From Limnoperna fortunei (Eukaryota > Mollusca > Bivalvia > Mytilida > Modiolidae), in assembly GCA_944474755.1 (NCBI GenBank), contig OX104123.1, forward strand, positions 19,906,275 through 19,970,274: a stretch of 64,000 nucleotides of DNA. Reading direction: 5' to 3'. Shown here one piece after another: positions 1 to 11,309 of the stretch (its first letter is position 1; every line of letters starts with the position of its first letter). The notes beneath the pieces were generated by a model. The model searched no databases. It was not told where the DNA came from and was given only the letters and a program-made list of their open reading frames with translations. The position numbers were made by a program, and so were the translations under genes.

Positions 1-2730
1 GAACAGTATTTTATTTTATGACAAATGTTTCGGCAGAAACAAACGTGGCCATTGCCATTTTATTATTTTAAATGTCTTACTATACACTTTAGCTATTTTA
101 ATATGAAAAAAACGTGGATTGAGTCTTTTGGGGGTTAAAACTATTATACTTATTATACAAATTTTACATATTATTTTTTCTCTAAACTGTCTCTGAAATG
201 GAAGCTTTCAAGTGTGAAGTGAAACGAACATAGAGCCGAAAATTACTGTTGGACCGTTACAATCTTCTATTTTTACTCTTTGAAATCTGTGCTTATTCAC
301 GGAGTTTTGTGTCCTTTGGAAAGGAATGCATGGAAACTCCATCTGAATTTGTGTTTGCTGCAACACATCCTACCTCATCTGCTAGTACCACCGCGATCTC
401 ATCGTGGCATCTTAAAGTTAAAAAATGAATTAATTAAATATTTAACCACGTGCGTTTGTTGGTTTGTTGTTTCTTTACCGGAGATCGGAAGTTCATCTTG
501 TGACGTAGACTTTCGATCTTTGGCGGAAATTACCGATCGATAGATAACTGATATGTTTGAAGTACACCATATCTCTGTTAATACGAAAATTTTTTTAAAA
601 CGGTTTTTTAGAAATGTGTTTCTAAATTTGATTTTCTATATGAATAAATTTTTTTTTAAATTACTATTTTTACATTGGTATGGCTGGTGGTGTAATTCAC
701 AAAAATGATTATTATTAATTTTTTTTCCCAATTAATTATTATTAAGCTAGTTTAATAACTTATGACAAGTAAAACATAAAGACCTTATACAACAACAAAC
801 GATTAAAAAGAAAACATTATTTACCGTAGATAATAGCACAAAAAATGAAGAAATACTGATGTACAACAGCTCATTGCATGGCAGGATAAGATATTATATT
901 TGTATTAATATGTGTTTTAAAACATGTAAATAAATGCTTATAGTTTAATACCAAACAGGACTGTCCCTGTGCTAAATGAAAAGCGTTAACAAGGCAACCT
1001 TTAAAACTTACTTTTTGTTTATTTACTATTTATTGTCATTAAAACTTCCCTTTAAAGTACAAATATACCTGTACATTTATAAAACATCGACCAAATACTC
1101 TAGTAGAAAAGTTCGTTCAAATTTGATTTGATTTCTAATTATTTATGATTTATATTTTGGTTTTAGTAATAATATTTAAATGTCCATATTTTTTTATAAT
1201 CATCTGTCAAACTATTCAGGGGAGGAAACGCATGTAGCCATGCACCAGCTTAATTTAAACTACAAGATGGATGCATTGAGAAGACTTTAGTCTGAAGAAT
1301 CAGCCCGTACAAGTCTCATTTGCTCAACAATGCACTATTTTAAAACAAATCTCTAGACTTATCTTTCTTATGGAGGCACCCGTGTCTTTTGCTTGCACTA
1401 AATATTCATGAGCATTACTCATGAGCCTCATTATCAATGGAAAGTTATCGTTGGTTGATTATACCATAGCTAATCCCCGCCAAATACAATGTATTTGATT
1501 GGAGATTTTTATCAGGTGACATGAAGCAGTGGTTTAAAAAGTAAGGTCAATTGTTAAAGAATTATTTTGCACAACACACAGATAAAGTATTGTTAATCCA
1601 TAAAAAGATATAAGGAAAAATGCCGTATTATGTCACAATCTATTTCAACATTAATGTCACGTACATTTCAAATTACATGTATATTGACTGAATTAGGTTA
1701 CAAAACATATATACCACGCTTTTTACGATTTAACTATTTAAAAAACTCGACTGACTTCTCGTTTGTTTAAATATTGAATGTCAACTCGTAAGAGACGTTT
1801 TATATATAATACTTATGGGGCACTATATAAGTGGACAACGAGATGCAAAGGGCATTAGTTGTGGTGTCGAACCTCTTATCGATGCGGTGTAATAGGAAAA
1901 AAATTCTGACCCAGTGGACTTTAATTTTTGTCAATACCAAGAACAAACAAACAAACAAACAAATAAATAAATAAAAAAATAAAACAAAAAAATAAATAAA
2001 AATAAATAAATAATCAAGTTATGGCAGAAATAAACTGTGAGGACTTTACACTTGTTAATTTAAGACCAATATTCTCTCTGTTAGAACGAATAATCGTACC
2101 CTCCCTTTTTTGGCGATGGTACGAATTTAGTCCGTAATGTAGCAGAGCGGACGTGAATCACTTCCGCCTCTTTAATGTCCAAAAGAAGTTGCAAATATAA
2201 CCAGCGTGGTTAAATCTTGATATCTGTCGACAGTGTCACCAATTTTTCTATCGCTTTCAAGTTTATAATTAAGATCGATCATTATTGCCGTTTTTACTAA
2301 CACATTATTCGTTGTAATTGACTTTCGTGTCCCTGTTTAAACTGAATGATGTGTTGCATCTTGGGAAGGTATATGTTAATTACTGGATTCTTTCTACGGA
2401 ATGGTTGTTATAGTATGCAAATTAGCACGATAAAATAAAATAATGTCACATTATCCATGTACGGAAAAATGATCAACATAGCATTTTCCACGAGCGTCTT
2501 CAAAGACGAAAAAAGAAATTTCTTCAATAAAGATCGTTTTCCGTTCGCAATGTCTGAAGCTTTAATAACGTAAGACTAATATTATGTTTGACTGAATTTT
2601 GTATAAATAGATCAAAGTTTAAAATTTTTATTTGCTACATTACGAGTAATAGGACTTAATTATGTCGTTAATCCGACAAATCAGAGAACTTATTTCGGAT
2701 TGTTCGGCCTATCGCTCTGTATGGAATGTC
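1..2730. other. AT-rich sequence without recognised genes
   Basis: No convincing exon or repeat family seen apart from an A-rich (CAAA)n/(TAAA)n simple tract at about 1945-2012. An open frame at 280-543 (plus) has no signal, homology or splice support. The 3' exons of the VWA gene may lie here but were not found. Confidence 0.5.
1945..2012. repeat. Compound (CAAA)n/(TAAA)n microsatellite
   Basis: Consecutive CAAA then TAAA repeats with a few A insertions; simple low-complexity tract. Confidence 0.85.
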
Positions 2731-2737
2731 CACTTAC

Positions 2738-2936
2738 CGAAGTACATAGAATCTTCCACTTCTTTGGAAACATTGCCACTCCTCCGTTTCTGTACCTTCG
2801 ATGAAGGCTATGACAGTAGGGTCAAGGGACTGTATACTCAACGTCTGATTGGTGTTGTCGGGGTCACATGGACACAAGTCAAACGTTTTGTTTTGCAAAG
2901 TACAGGGAAATCCACAAAATCCTTTCATATCTCCAC
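2738..2936 (-). CDS. VWA-domain secreted protein, exon 4 (cysteine-bearing tail)
   Basis: Acceptor TTTCTCTGGTAG, 199 nt, donor CTTCG|GTAAGTGG. Exon 3 ends in phase 1 and this exon starts with two bases, so the junction A|GT makes Ser and the frame stays open: SGDMKGFCGFPC, then FDLCPCDPDN, then a stretch ending EEWQCFQRSGRFYVLR. Five Cys in 65 residues and an extracellular context suggest a small disulphide-bonded tail. I do not recognise the domain. It ends in phase 2 and must splice onward; I could not find the next exon in 1-2700, so the 3' end is missing or outside the window. Confidence 0.6.
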
Positions 2937-3542
2937 CTACCAGAGAAATTTTTGTTGTAAAAAATTGTTTCCTTAGATTGATTTTATGCAGCTTTCAGAA
3001 AAGTTTCAGCAATATTTTATCATATATTTTTATTTGAGATGAAAATGGTGGTTAAAAACATCGAATTTCGACGGAAAAACTGGTAATCTTGTCGTTGGAG
3101 CGTAGCACACCTTGTCACAATGTCCCGGGGTCTTACTTACACTCCCATCTTATAAAATCAACAAATCAGCTATTCTTTCTGCCAAAAAACCAGCGGTTTA
3201 TAGCGGAAGAAAATATTCACATATCCACGGGTACTGCTTACTTGTCCGGGTAACCTGAGTGCACGGTTGGTGTTATTGTGATAAAGTTATGTTTCTCGAA
3301 CCGTAACAACTCTGTCATATATTATCTAACTTTTTAGCTTAATTTCGTACAATGATTTTATAAACCTACTGTTACTTAAAACAAAAGGCAATGCAAATTA
3401 TGATACTTTACTATGGAAACCAGTACTAAAATAAATTAGATGTAAGGAGCAATAACTTCTTTTTCTAGCTCATAACCGCACGTGGGTAAAATAACTGTCT
3501 GGGAATTTGCATGTTCATAAAATAAATAGTTTTCTTCGACGT

Positions 3543-3620
3543 GCCAAAGCGCGCCAAATTTGAAAAGGGACATAACTAGTTATTTGTTCGAGTGCAAAGC
3601 GCGCCAAATTTAAAAGGGCT
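3543..3620 (+). repeat. Short direct repeat, about 49-bp period
   Basis: The motif AAAGCGCGCCAAATTT followed by AAAAGGG occurs twice about 49 bases apart, inside the intron between VWA exons 3 and 4. Confidence 0.6.
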
Positions 3621-4457
3621 CTACTCAGTTATGACTTCACAGTCCCCTTGTTCTTATCTGTTTTTAGTTCAGTATAATAATGCAGTTATGGCCTTTAATT
3701 GACTTCAGGTAATAAATCTCAAAAGAGTTTTTTACTTGGTGATGGACCTCTTATTGATTTAATAATTATGGATAATACGTCCATTAAAGGCAATAATTGT
3801 ATATTAAGGTAAGCCATACTCATTTCAGCAGCTACTTATCTAAGCACATATACTGCTTCCGTAAAATATGCAATCCTATGAGAGATAGCCTTTTGATATA
3901 TGGAAAATGCAGGAAAGATTGATCAATTTTCAGGTCAGTATATAGATATGGGTAGCAGAGTTGTGAAAAATTACATTTTCAGATTGGGGGTTCATATTAA
4001 ACCTGTTTTTATGTCCATGGGATCCAGTATAACTATTGCACAAAGACAAAATGGATTTAAAATTAACTTAACTGTATATATGTGTTATTAAATAGATGTT
4101 AACATATTGAAAATGTATAATGACCTCGGTATTAGACCTCGGATAGCTGTATTAGCTTTTACTGTTGCCTCGAGAAAATATATCCATCCTCGTCCAATAC
4201 ATCTTCCCAGGGACATAATACATGACCAACAGATTTATTTAAAACACTATACATGGTCGTCTGCAGTTTGTCAAAATTGATCAATTTTAACCACTGCTGG
4301 CGCTTTCTGAACAACGTGTGATGAGTTTAATATTTCATAAATGATAGCATGTTGTCTGCATTATATGATATTGAAGTTGAAACAATACCTATTTTCGGTG
4401 GCATAGCTATACCCTTTATTCCGACGGCCATGACTATAGTATTACGTTTATACTTAC

Positions 4458-4746
4458 TGTTCTCCTGTTGACACACTGCGTTCATTATGGTTTGTTTAAT
4501 ACTTTGTAGACCCTCGAAGTCAGCAATAAATACCAAGTCTAAGCTAGATGCTATGTTTTGTAGCTGATGCTGGTCGATACCATTCCCAATACCAACAGAT
4601 ATTATTTTAACATTCTGAGCTTTCAAAAGGTTAGCTTCTGTTTCCGGTATGTCTTGGCTAACGCCGTCAGTGAATACCAAGACAAACCGTTGAGCACAGG
4701 GTCTTCCTCCGCCGACAGAAACTCCAAACATGTTCTCCCTTACGTA
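4458..4746 (-). CDS. VWA-domain secreted protein, exon 3 (end of VWA fold)
   Basis: Acceptor ATATTTCAG, 289 nt, then donor AACA|GTAAGTATA. The protein reads YVRENMFGVSVGG then RFVLVFTDGVSQD, supplying the third MIDAS Asp in TDG, followed by VKIISVGIGNGID and FEGLQSIKQTIMNAVCQQ, the usual last strand and helix of a VWA domain. With exon 2 this gives one complete domain of about 180 residues with all metal-site motifs, so it is probably able to bind ligand. The nearest families are collagen-VI-like, matrilin-like or cartilage-matrix-like VWA proteins, but a single domain does not allow a specific name. Confidence 0.85.
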
Positions 4747-5360
4747 CTGAAATATTTATTTAAAAATCTGAAGCACACTAAAATTGTTAATTTAAATTTA
4801 CGGATACAATATGACTGATTACGTAATGGGGGATTTTATAATGAGTTTTTAGTTTCCGTTGCAACAAGCTGTTTGAGTCAACATTAAACAGATTTAGCAT
4901 TCTAATAATCCGCCGTCCCCTGCATTCGCCACCTAACTTTGACTGCAAATTGTAAAATGATATACAGAATAAAAAGGTTTTTTTAGATTGTACAAAATGA
5001 TAGAAAAACGCAATAACGTATCAAATTTCATTATCTATTGCTTAAAATATCCCTGAATTTCCTGGGTTTCACCCATCGCGTCACCTTAACTAGGGCTGTA
5101 ACCTCGACATAGTTACATTGCTTCCCCTAAAATAATTCCGGAATCCGCGCCTGCAAACAATTGATTGTTTTTTTCTGTTTGAACCGGATTTTAGGCCATT
5201 TTTCAGCCATTTTTCTTCGGCTGTATCATTGTATCCAGTTTTTAATAGGCGAGACTTACAATCTTAGCAATATATTTTCGCACTCTGATCGTATTTTAAA
5301 TATAAAAAAGAGTGCTATATAAATGTTGAATAATAATTAATAATAATAATGTGATGATAC

Positions 5361-5656
5361 TTGTAATGCTAATCCTAAATAGGTACCACCGCCATGGGGG
5401 GTAATGCTGTCCAAGACACTATTGATAGCAGGTGCACTGTCAAACTGGTTTAGATAGAAGTGGTCTCTCTGATTGTTAATGGAACTGAAGCATGCAGCTC
5501 CAATCTGTACTCCATTGGTTGTTCCAATGTTGGCAGCAAATGCGTTTACTAGAGATTTTAAAAAGTCAATCATAAGCCCGAATTCTGTGTCGTCAATGCT
5601 TCCGGATTCGTCAATCAGAAGGACAATATCTGCACAGGTATTACAATGAGTTTCGC
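5361..5656 (-). CDS. VWA-domain secreted protein, exon 2 (MIDAS motif)
   Basis: The exon opens after TTTTTTTCAG and runs 296 nt to CAA|GTATCA (phase 0). Translation begins ETHCNTCADIVLLIDESGS, giving beta strand 1 of a von Willebrand factor A fold and the DxSxS metal-ion-dependent adhesion site (DESGS). It continues through GVQIGAACFSS and ends near GGGTYLGLALQ, whose Thr is the second MIDAS contact. VWA domains bind ligands such as matrix proteins through a divalent cation. Two Cys just before the domain (HCNTC) could form a disulphide. Exon phase matches exon 1 (1/1) and exon 3 (0/0). Confidence 0.85.
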
Positions 5657-5943
5657 CTGAAAAAAATCATAAATTGGGTCAGTGTTTAAACAAAATGATG
5701 CCATATCTCACCAAGGCTATCTACGTCACAAGAATAAAAAAATGTTGATCCATCATAGCTTCCTTAATGATTTATTGTCTGTTAACATGTTCTCTTCATG
5801 AACAAAGCTGAGATACTGATCAACACTCGGTCAATCGTATAACAATTCATAATAAGAACATAAAGAAGCGTAAATAAATTTTAAAGTGGCCCATCAAATG
5901 TAAGAGAACACCAAAAAGCTTAAAAACCATAAAACAGTATTAC

Positions 5944-5995
5944 CTTGTATGGTGATGGCATAACATGACAGTAAAAGAAAGGTAGTCAACAACAT
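5944..5995 (-). CDS. VWA-domain secreted protein, exon 1 (signal peptide)
   Basis: First coding exon of a minus-strand gene. From the ATG at 5995 it reads MLLTTFLLLSCYAITIQ, a typical short hydrophobic signal peptide, and ends CAAG|GTAATA, leaving one base (phase 1). An in-frame ATG lies further upstream at 6040 (MPHPLCH...), but a TATA-like ATTTATACA at about 6045-6052 would place transcription start near 6020, downstream of that codon, so 5995 is preferred. The junction G|GC to exon 2 gives Gly. The product should enter the secretory pathway. Signal peptide and splice site are seen directly; secretion is inferred. Confidence 0.72.
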
Positions 5996-6043
5996 TCTCG
6001 CTGTTCGGATTGACACTAAATGACATAACGGATGTGGCATGTT

Positions 6044-6053
6044 TGTATAAATA
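6044..6053 (-). promoter_or_regulatory. TATA-like box of the VWA gene
   Basis: Minus-strand ATTTATACAA lies about 50 bases upstream of the preferred ATG (5995). At normal TATA spacing transcription would start near 6015-6025 and give a very short leader. No experimental support is available. Confidence 0.35.
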
Positions 6054-6411
6054 ATGTCATTTTAATGTCATTTTAATTGTCTACTGTTGTCTGACATTAA
6101 CGTACTAAAAAAGATAAAAGAACGACCTTTGATGAGGCGACATTATAATGAACACGAGATGGGAAATCAGGCGGAATGCTGAAAAACATGTCCAATAGGT
6201 GATGAGACGGAAAACTAAATATATATGTCCAATTGGAGATGGGATAAAATACTAAAAACATGTCCAATGGGTGGTACGACGGCATACTACACATGATGTA
6301 AATAGGAAAGGAAATTAGGCGGCATACAAAATGGGATGGGTTATGAAACTAATACTAAACAACAAGGTATGGATGATGAGACGACAGTCTCAACAATACT
6401 AGATGGGCGAT

Positions 6412-6490
6412 GGAATTCTAGACAACATTAGATGGACGTCATTCTAGACAACATTAGATGGACGCCATTCTAGACAACATTATATGTACG
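6412..6490 (+). repeat. 26-bp tandem repeat, three copies
   Basis: ATTCTAGACAACATTAGATG followed by GACGYC is repeated almost exactly three times, the last copy diverging. Looser copies of a GTCCAATNGGTGATGRGACGG-type motif lie just upstream (about 6190-6400). Confidence 0.75.
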
Positions 6491-8240
6491 ATGATATGGC
6501 ATTTGCATTCTAGACAACTAGTTCCTAAATATGAGAAATTATTAACAATTTCAACTATGTGTCCATATAGTTTAAATTCATTATTTTTTTTTACATTTTC
6601 TTTTAGAAACAAAAATAACAGATCTTGTCTTATCAATATTTACTGAGAGTTTCCACTGTATAGCTTAAAAAATTAATGAATCTTGTAAGTCTTTTGCACT
6701 CTCGGCTAAAACAAAATAGTGTCATCTGCATATAACAGTGCCAATATTCACTTATTCTTAAATCATAATTCATTATATAAGTTATATATGTGATATTCAA
6801 ATTATAAAATTATATAATTATTAAAATAATTCTGTAGATCTGATAGAAATATACACGTAGAAAAAAATCGGGATAAGTTTTCTTCTGTCTTACCACCCAA
6901 TATCACAGGACAAAAATCCAGAGATTTCAACACTCTGTTCAACACCATTTGATATTATACATTTTATAAACCATTTTCAATATCTTCCCAGGAATATTAT
7001 TCTGCAGTTTTTGCAAAAGTTGCACCCTCCAAACGTGATCAAAAGCTTCTAATGAAAGTACAGTACAATTTTTCCCGATAGGCAAATTTAGTTCAATCAA
7101 AACACGAATACAAAAAATACTATCGACAATAGTATAACCCTAAAGAACTCCAGCTTAAGATTCTGGTATAGCAATGTACAAAATTCTATAAATCTGCATA
7201 TTGTGAGAGTCTGTCGTTAAAAACTGAAATAAAAAATTTTACGATTGAAGAAACTGAGACGATTCCACTGTAGGAATGGAGTCTAGTGTTTTTCTATTCT
7301 TTAAATCTTTTACGGCAGAAATGTTTTTATCTTCGTTATCTCAGCATTCAAAACAGCATTAGAGAATTTCATTATCACTTCCGGGATATCAAATTCAATT
7401 ATCTATATCAGCAACAGTGGTTAATTTAAAAAAAAAATAATTGCACATATTTTCAATGGTGAATTTTGCATAATCAAAATTCTTTGACTTGCCAAAGTCG
7501 TTTCATATTTTCTACAATTTATGCTGATAGTTTTCTAATAGTTTTCGAATTTTGTTTTTAAAACAAATTGACAAGTTTGATAACTGCGATTAATTACACC
7601 CTGGAAAGTTTTACATTTGTATTTTTCAGATTTTTATTGCTAACATCTGACTTATGTAAAGAATATTTTTACTGTGCATTATGAAATAAATTCCTTTCCT
7701 GTATCTACAGGACTTACAAAAGGTCATTTTTTGAACGACCTTTCATAATAGTTGTCGTCTTTCGACACGTGAAATCAGCAGTGTCAATAAAATCATTATT
7801 TAAACTGCGAACGAAACCATTCAGTTTCGTCTTTGATTCTAAATTATTTGAACCGATCAACTCCAATATATTACATAATTCACTCAAGGACAGTCTATCA
7901 CGTGTGTTGTCAATAAACATATTCGCGAAAAAGGAAAACAATCGAAATAATCTACATGACTAGAATCTATGCATTACCATTTAATATACATATTATTATT
8001 CATGCAAAATCAATGAGTTAATGACCATATGATTTAATTCCACCATTGTTATAAAAACTATATAAAGGTACATTATATATGGTAAGTTTAGATAAGTATT
8101 AGACAATAATACAATTCCTTAACTGATGTATAGTTTGTATCATAATCCAAAATATTCAACAAAACATCATCAGTGATATTCAAATCTGACACTTGACCAC
8201 TTCTGGCATTAAAATCACCAATCACTGCAAATAATGTACC
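6454..8240 (-). pseudogene. Decayed LINE (non-LTR retrotransposon) ORF2
   Basis: Pieces of an endonuclease-reverse transcriptase read in order on the minus strand in shifting frames. At about 8080-8240 is LFAVIGDFNARSGQVSD, the GDFNA motif of apurinic-type LINE endonucleases. At 7714-7960 are LSELCNILELI and DTADFTCRK, matching the endonuclease C-terminal part. At about 7050-7150 are GYTIVDSIF and LSLEAFDHVWRVQLLQKL, the first reverse transcriptase Asp region (FEKAFDxVWR in intact relatives). At about 6730 is LLYADDTILF, the catalytic YADD. At 6454-6570 is VEIVNNFSYLG, the thumb boundary. Many stops and shifts mean it is dead. The CR1/L2/RTE-like class is not resolvable by eye. Confidence 0.8.
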
Positions 8241-8288
8241 TCCTTTTTCTATCTCATCAAAGCTTTCAGTTGATGTTTATTTTGATCC

Positions 8289-8376
8289 TCCAGGATACAG
8301 CCAAAAGGCAGGTTTTCTCCAGGATACAGCCAAAAGGCAGGTTTTCTCCAGGATACAGCCAAAAGGCAGGTTTTCA
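8289..8376 (+). repeat. 29-bp tandem repeat, three copies
   Basis: CCAGGATACAGCCAAAAGGC followed by AGGTTTTCT is repeated three times with almost no divergence, at the upstream edge of the LINE relic; a recent local amplification. Confidence 0.85.
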
Positions 8377-8665
8377 TTATCTATATGATAGATATTATTA
8401 CACACAGAACAAAATCTGATATTAATGGAAATTTTAGAAATGCATGGTTTTTAAATTCTATTTTGTAAATAAACAAAATTCCGCTTGATTTTTCTTTCAG
8501 ACATGTTTTCATGTTTTTAAAATGATACAATTTGCTAGATTTAAAATGTCCAAATCATTTAATTTTCACGCTGTGCTTACGATGATATCATGTTGTTTAG
8601 TTATTTAAAAAATAACCTTACGTTTAATGCCTCATACAATAATATGCGTATTCTTAAGTTGACTG

Positions 8666-8840
8666 TTAAGTGCAGACACAAGTTTATTTGAATGAAGATT
8701 AAAGTTCGATGGATTACATCTGCCTTTTGTGTCGTTTGACTGTTAAGTGCAGACACAAGTTTATTTGAATGATAAAGATTCAAGTTCGATGGATTACATC
8801 TGCCTGTTGTGTGGCCTGACACAAGTTTATTTGAATATTG
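8666..8840 (+). repeat. About 80-bp tandem duplication
   Basis: GTTAAGTGCAGACACAAGTT followed by TATTTGAATGA and GTTCGATGGATTACATCTGC is present twice almost unchanged, with a third partial copy (ACACAAGTTTATTTGAAT) at about 8820. Confidence 0.8.
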
Positions 8841-8921
8841 AATAACTACACAATGAAAATATTGACCTTATCTTTACTAGGGATGCAAACCAGATCAATG
8901 CGGAAACATTTTTTTTACAAA

Positions 8922-9230
8922 CATGCCTGAAATAAAACCAAATGAAACGGCAGAAAAACGGAAGCAGAATTTTAAAGAAATTGTTGCTGAAAATCTAGAA
9001 ATCACGGAAAATATGCCATTTCATAAAGTTCATCGTTTAACATGTTTAATATAGAACAAACCACACAGCGTAGTTGCGAAATTCAAAAAGAGATTAGACC
9101 GAAATCGAGTGTTACAAGGCAAAAATGAAAAACTCGAAACGCCTGAAGCTCGCCAACGAGGCGTATATGAGCAGTTACCAAAAAAATTAAAGATCTCCGC
9201 ATTGAGATTTCTCTTTTTTTCACAGTGAAA
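8922..9230 (+). pseudogene. LINE ORF1-like relic
   Basis: Frames give MPEIKPNETAEKRKQNFKEI then ITENMPFHKVHRL, a stop, SVVAKFKKRLDRNRVLQGKN, and LETPEARQRGVYEQLPKK. The order 'FHKVHR..., (I)VAKF...DR..VL, ...GVYEQLPKE' is that of the C-terminal RNA-binding half of L1-type ORF1 proteins in invertebrates. At least one stop and frame changes make it a pseudogene. It is convergent with the ORF2 relic at 6.4-8.2 kb, so it belongs to a different insertion. Confidence 0.5.
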
Positions 9231-10025
9231 AAAAGAATAAAACGTAATGTGAAACTTACAGCTACAATCTCATTGTTAATAGTAGTCAATCAGACACAAG
9301 TTCCTTGGTTTGGTGAACAGCTTAACATTCCAGGTACACCTACATTTGAACCCATTATATCATGGACTATATCATCCAGAAGAAAACCTGTGGAGGACAG
9401 ACCATCAAGAGGCCGATCTAATACATAGAACTTTAATATTTGTTTATTTTGGACTTCTGTTTGATTGTGTGTTCAAGATGCTGTGTACGATGTTTACAAT
9501 CTCATACTCAATGGTTGTCTTAATTAGAGGCAGGAACTGCATACTTGGTCCGGAGCAGCTGCGTGAAACCTTTGTTTTATTGGGTTTGGGTAATTCACTT
9601 TGTTCTTGTGTTTTTGTTTATGTTCTATATGTTTGTCTAAATTCGGATTTGTACTTCTCCATAGAGTTTAAGCTCTTTTTTTCAGCCGTTGTTTTTTGGA
9701 GTACCGTCAACTTTTTCATAGGACACGTGGTTCAGCTTTAATCCTTACAATGACTTGAACCAATATAACATTACAACAAATCGTTCACATTGTTTCGATA
9801 AGGTCATGATTCCAGACAGTTTTCTGAATTGAAAATGTCGCAGGAAATTGCTTTATGGCAAACTGCTTTATAAGATGGGCATTATCACCAATACCTGGTT
9901 AGTAATCCAAGAATGAGAAAAATTTATTTATGAATAAACAGTATATTTTTTATGCACCAAAGTTTGGAATAATACAAATATTGATAGTCACAATAAAACA
10001 ATAAGGAATAACATACATATGATAA

Positions 10026-10241
10026 TTGACAACGGCTCTGTAAATGACCTTTGACTGAGGGAGAGGAAATTAGTTCTTATTTTGATATTTGGCTGCGCTG
10101 AGCTGTAGCATGGACAGTGGACTTATTATTCAATGGAATTTAGATATTAGAGCTGCATTTAAAAAGCAGTTTCATACAGAATTGATAAATAAAATGTTTA
10201 TAGTTTCCCCAATACGAAAATAATTAAGAGGCCGTTGTCAA
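10026..10241 (+). mobile_element. MITE, TTGACAACGGC family, copy 1 (internally deleted)
   Basis: Begins TTGACAACGGC and ends GCCGTTGTCAA, perfect 11-bp terminal inverted repeats. The left 170 bases and the right 45 bases are nearly identical to the ends of copy 2 at 12448, but the middle is missing, so this is a 216-bp deletion derivative. It has no coding capacity; a transposase in trans is assumed. Confidence 0.8.
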
Positions 10242-10899
10242 GTTGAAGTGTTGATTTTTTACATTATTGTCTAAAAGTTTATATGTCAATGATGTTATTA
10301 GTTCGGCCACTGCAGCTATAATGCTGTAATTTTCACTTTATTTTGTCAGGTAACAGTAAACAATTAAAAAATACATGTTTCTGTCTAAATTTTACTCAAA
10401 AACATTAAAATTTATGGTTTTAAACAGCAAGTTACATGGCCTTGAATGGCATAAATTTGTCAGATTTCCTTGTAGACAGAAACAACAAAGAATTTGAGAA
10501 AAAAAGCTTAATTACTCAATGGAAAACAGAAGCAAAATTAATTTAGTATGGTTAAACACTATTGCAACTAAATAAATTTTACTTTGAACACAACCAAAAA
10601 AAAAAATACCTGTGTGCACTTCAACCCTTTAGAACAGCAAAACATAGAGCATGAACGCATTCATCCTGGAAATCTGCGAGATAAGGTTAAACTGGTTCTA
10701 TATGATATTGCTCACAAATGTACTTTTAACCAAATCCATGATACTGTTTACCAAAAAAGCATGCAAAGCCAGTCAAATATGGTTTGTATTTTATTGATAT
10801 CATTAATTTTTGTCTGAAAAACTGATTCAGTAGCAACAGATATAGTCGGGTCATAATCTAGCACGCACTTTTCCCCCAAAACAAATTATGATTGCATGA

Positions 10900-11308
10900 T
10901 AGTCTCGATCATCCAGACGCTTAATTACATTTGTGCGTCTGGATTCATCTTTATATTGAACTCGTTATTATTACGCCCAAAACTGGGCGTAAATTTTGAT
11001 TGGATGATATTTTATTGTCTAAAAAATTACTTCCGTTCATATCAAGAAGTGTATAAAAAATTGTAGCAAAGTTTACATTTGAATATTTTTATAAAATATT
11101 AAATATCAATTAATTATACAAATATTATTGTTATGCACAATTAAGAGAGAATCTTACTGTGACGTCATAGACATGTTTGCATGGTTTTCCTGGCCTAAAA
11201 ATAGGGCCCTAAAAATAGAATAATTGTTTTGTCTCCACCTATTGGTAGCGAAATTATAACAAGGTGATCCCAGACGCTATTATATATGCGTCTGGGTGAT
11301 CGAGACTA
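10900..11308. mobile_element. 409-bp MITE with 21-bp TIRs and 9-bp target duplication
   Basis: Ends are inverted repeats starting TAGTCTCGATCA and continuing to CCAGACGC, matching at 20 of 21 positions. ATTGCATGA directly precedes the left end (10891-10899) and directly follows the right end (11309-11317), a perfect 9-bp target-site duplication. Each end also folds on itself: CCAGACGC/GCGTCTGG at 10913-10942 and at 11270-11295. A further palindrome centred near 10981 pairs TTACGCCC with GGGCGTAA. No ORF. A 9-bp duplication is typical of Mutator-like elements; that assignment is inference. Confidence 0.85.
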
Positions 11309-11309
11309 A

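Noticed and set aside
2662..2976. Plus-strand 104-codon frame
   Set aside because: Antisense shadow of VWA-gene exon 4, which has splice-site and phase support on minus.
9310..9741. 143-codon plus-strand frame with hydrophobic residues
   Set aside because: No start context, splice sites or recognisable domain; lies next to a LINE relic in AT-rich DNA.
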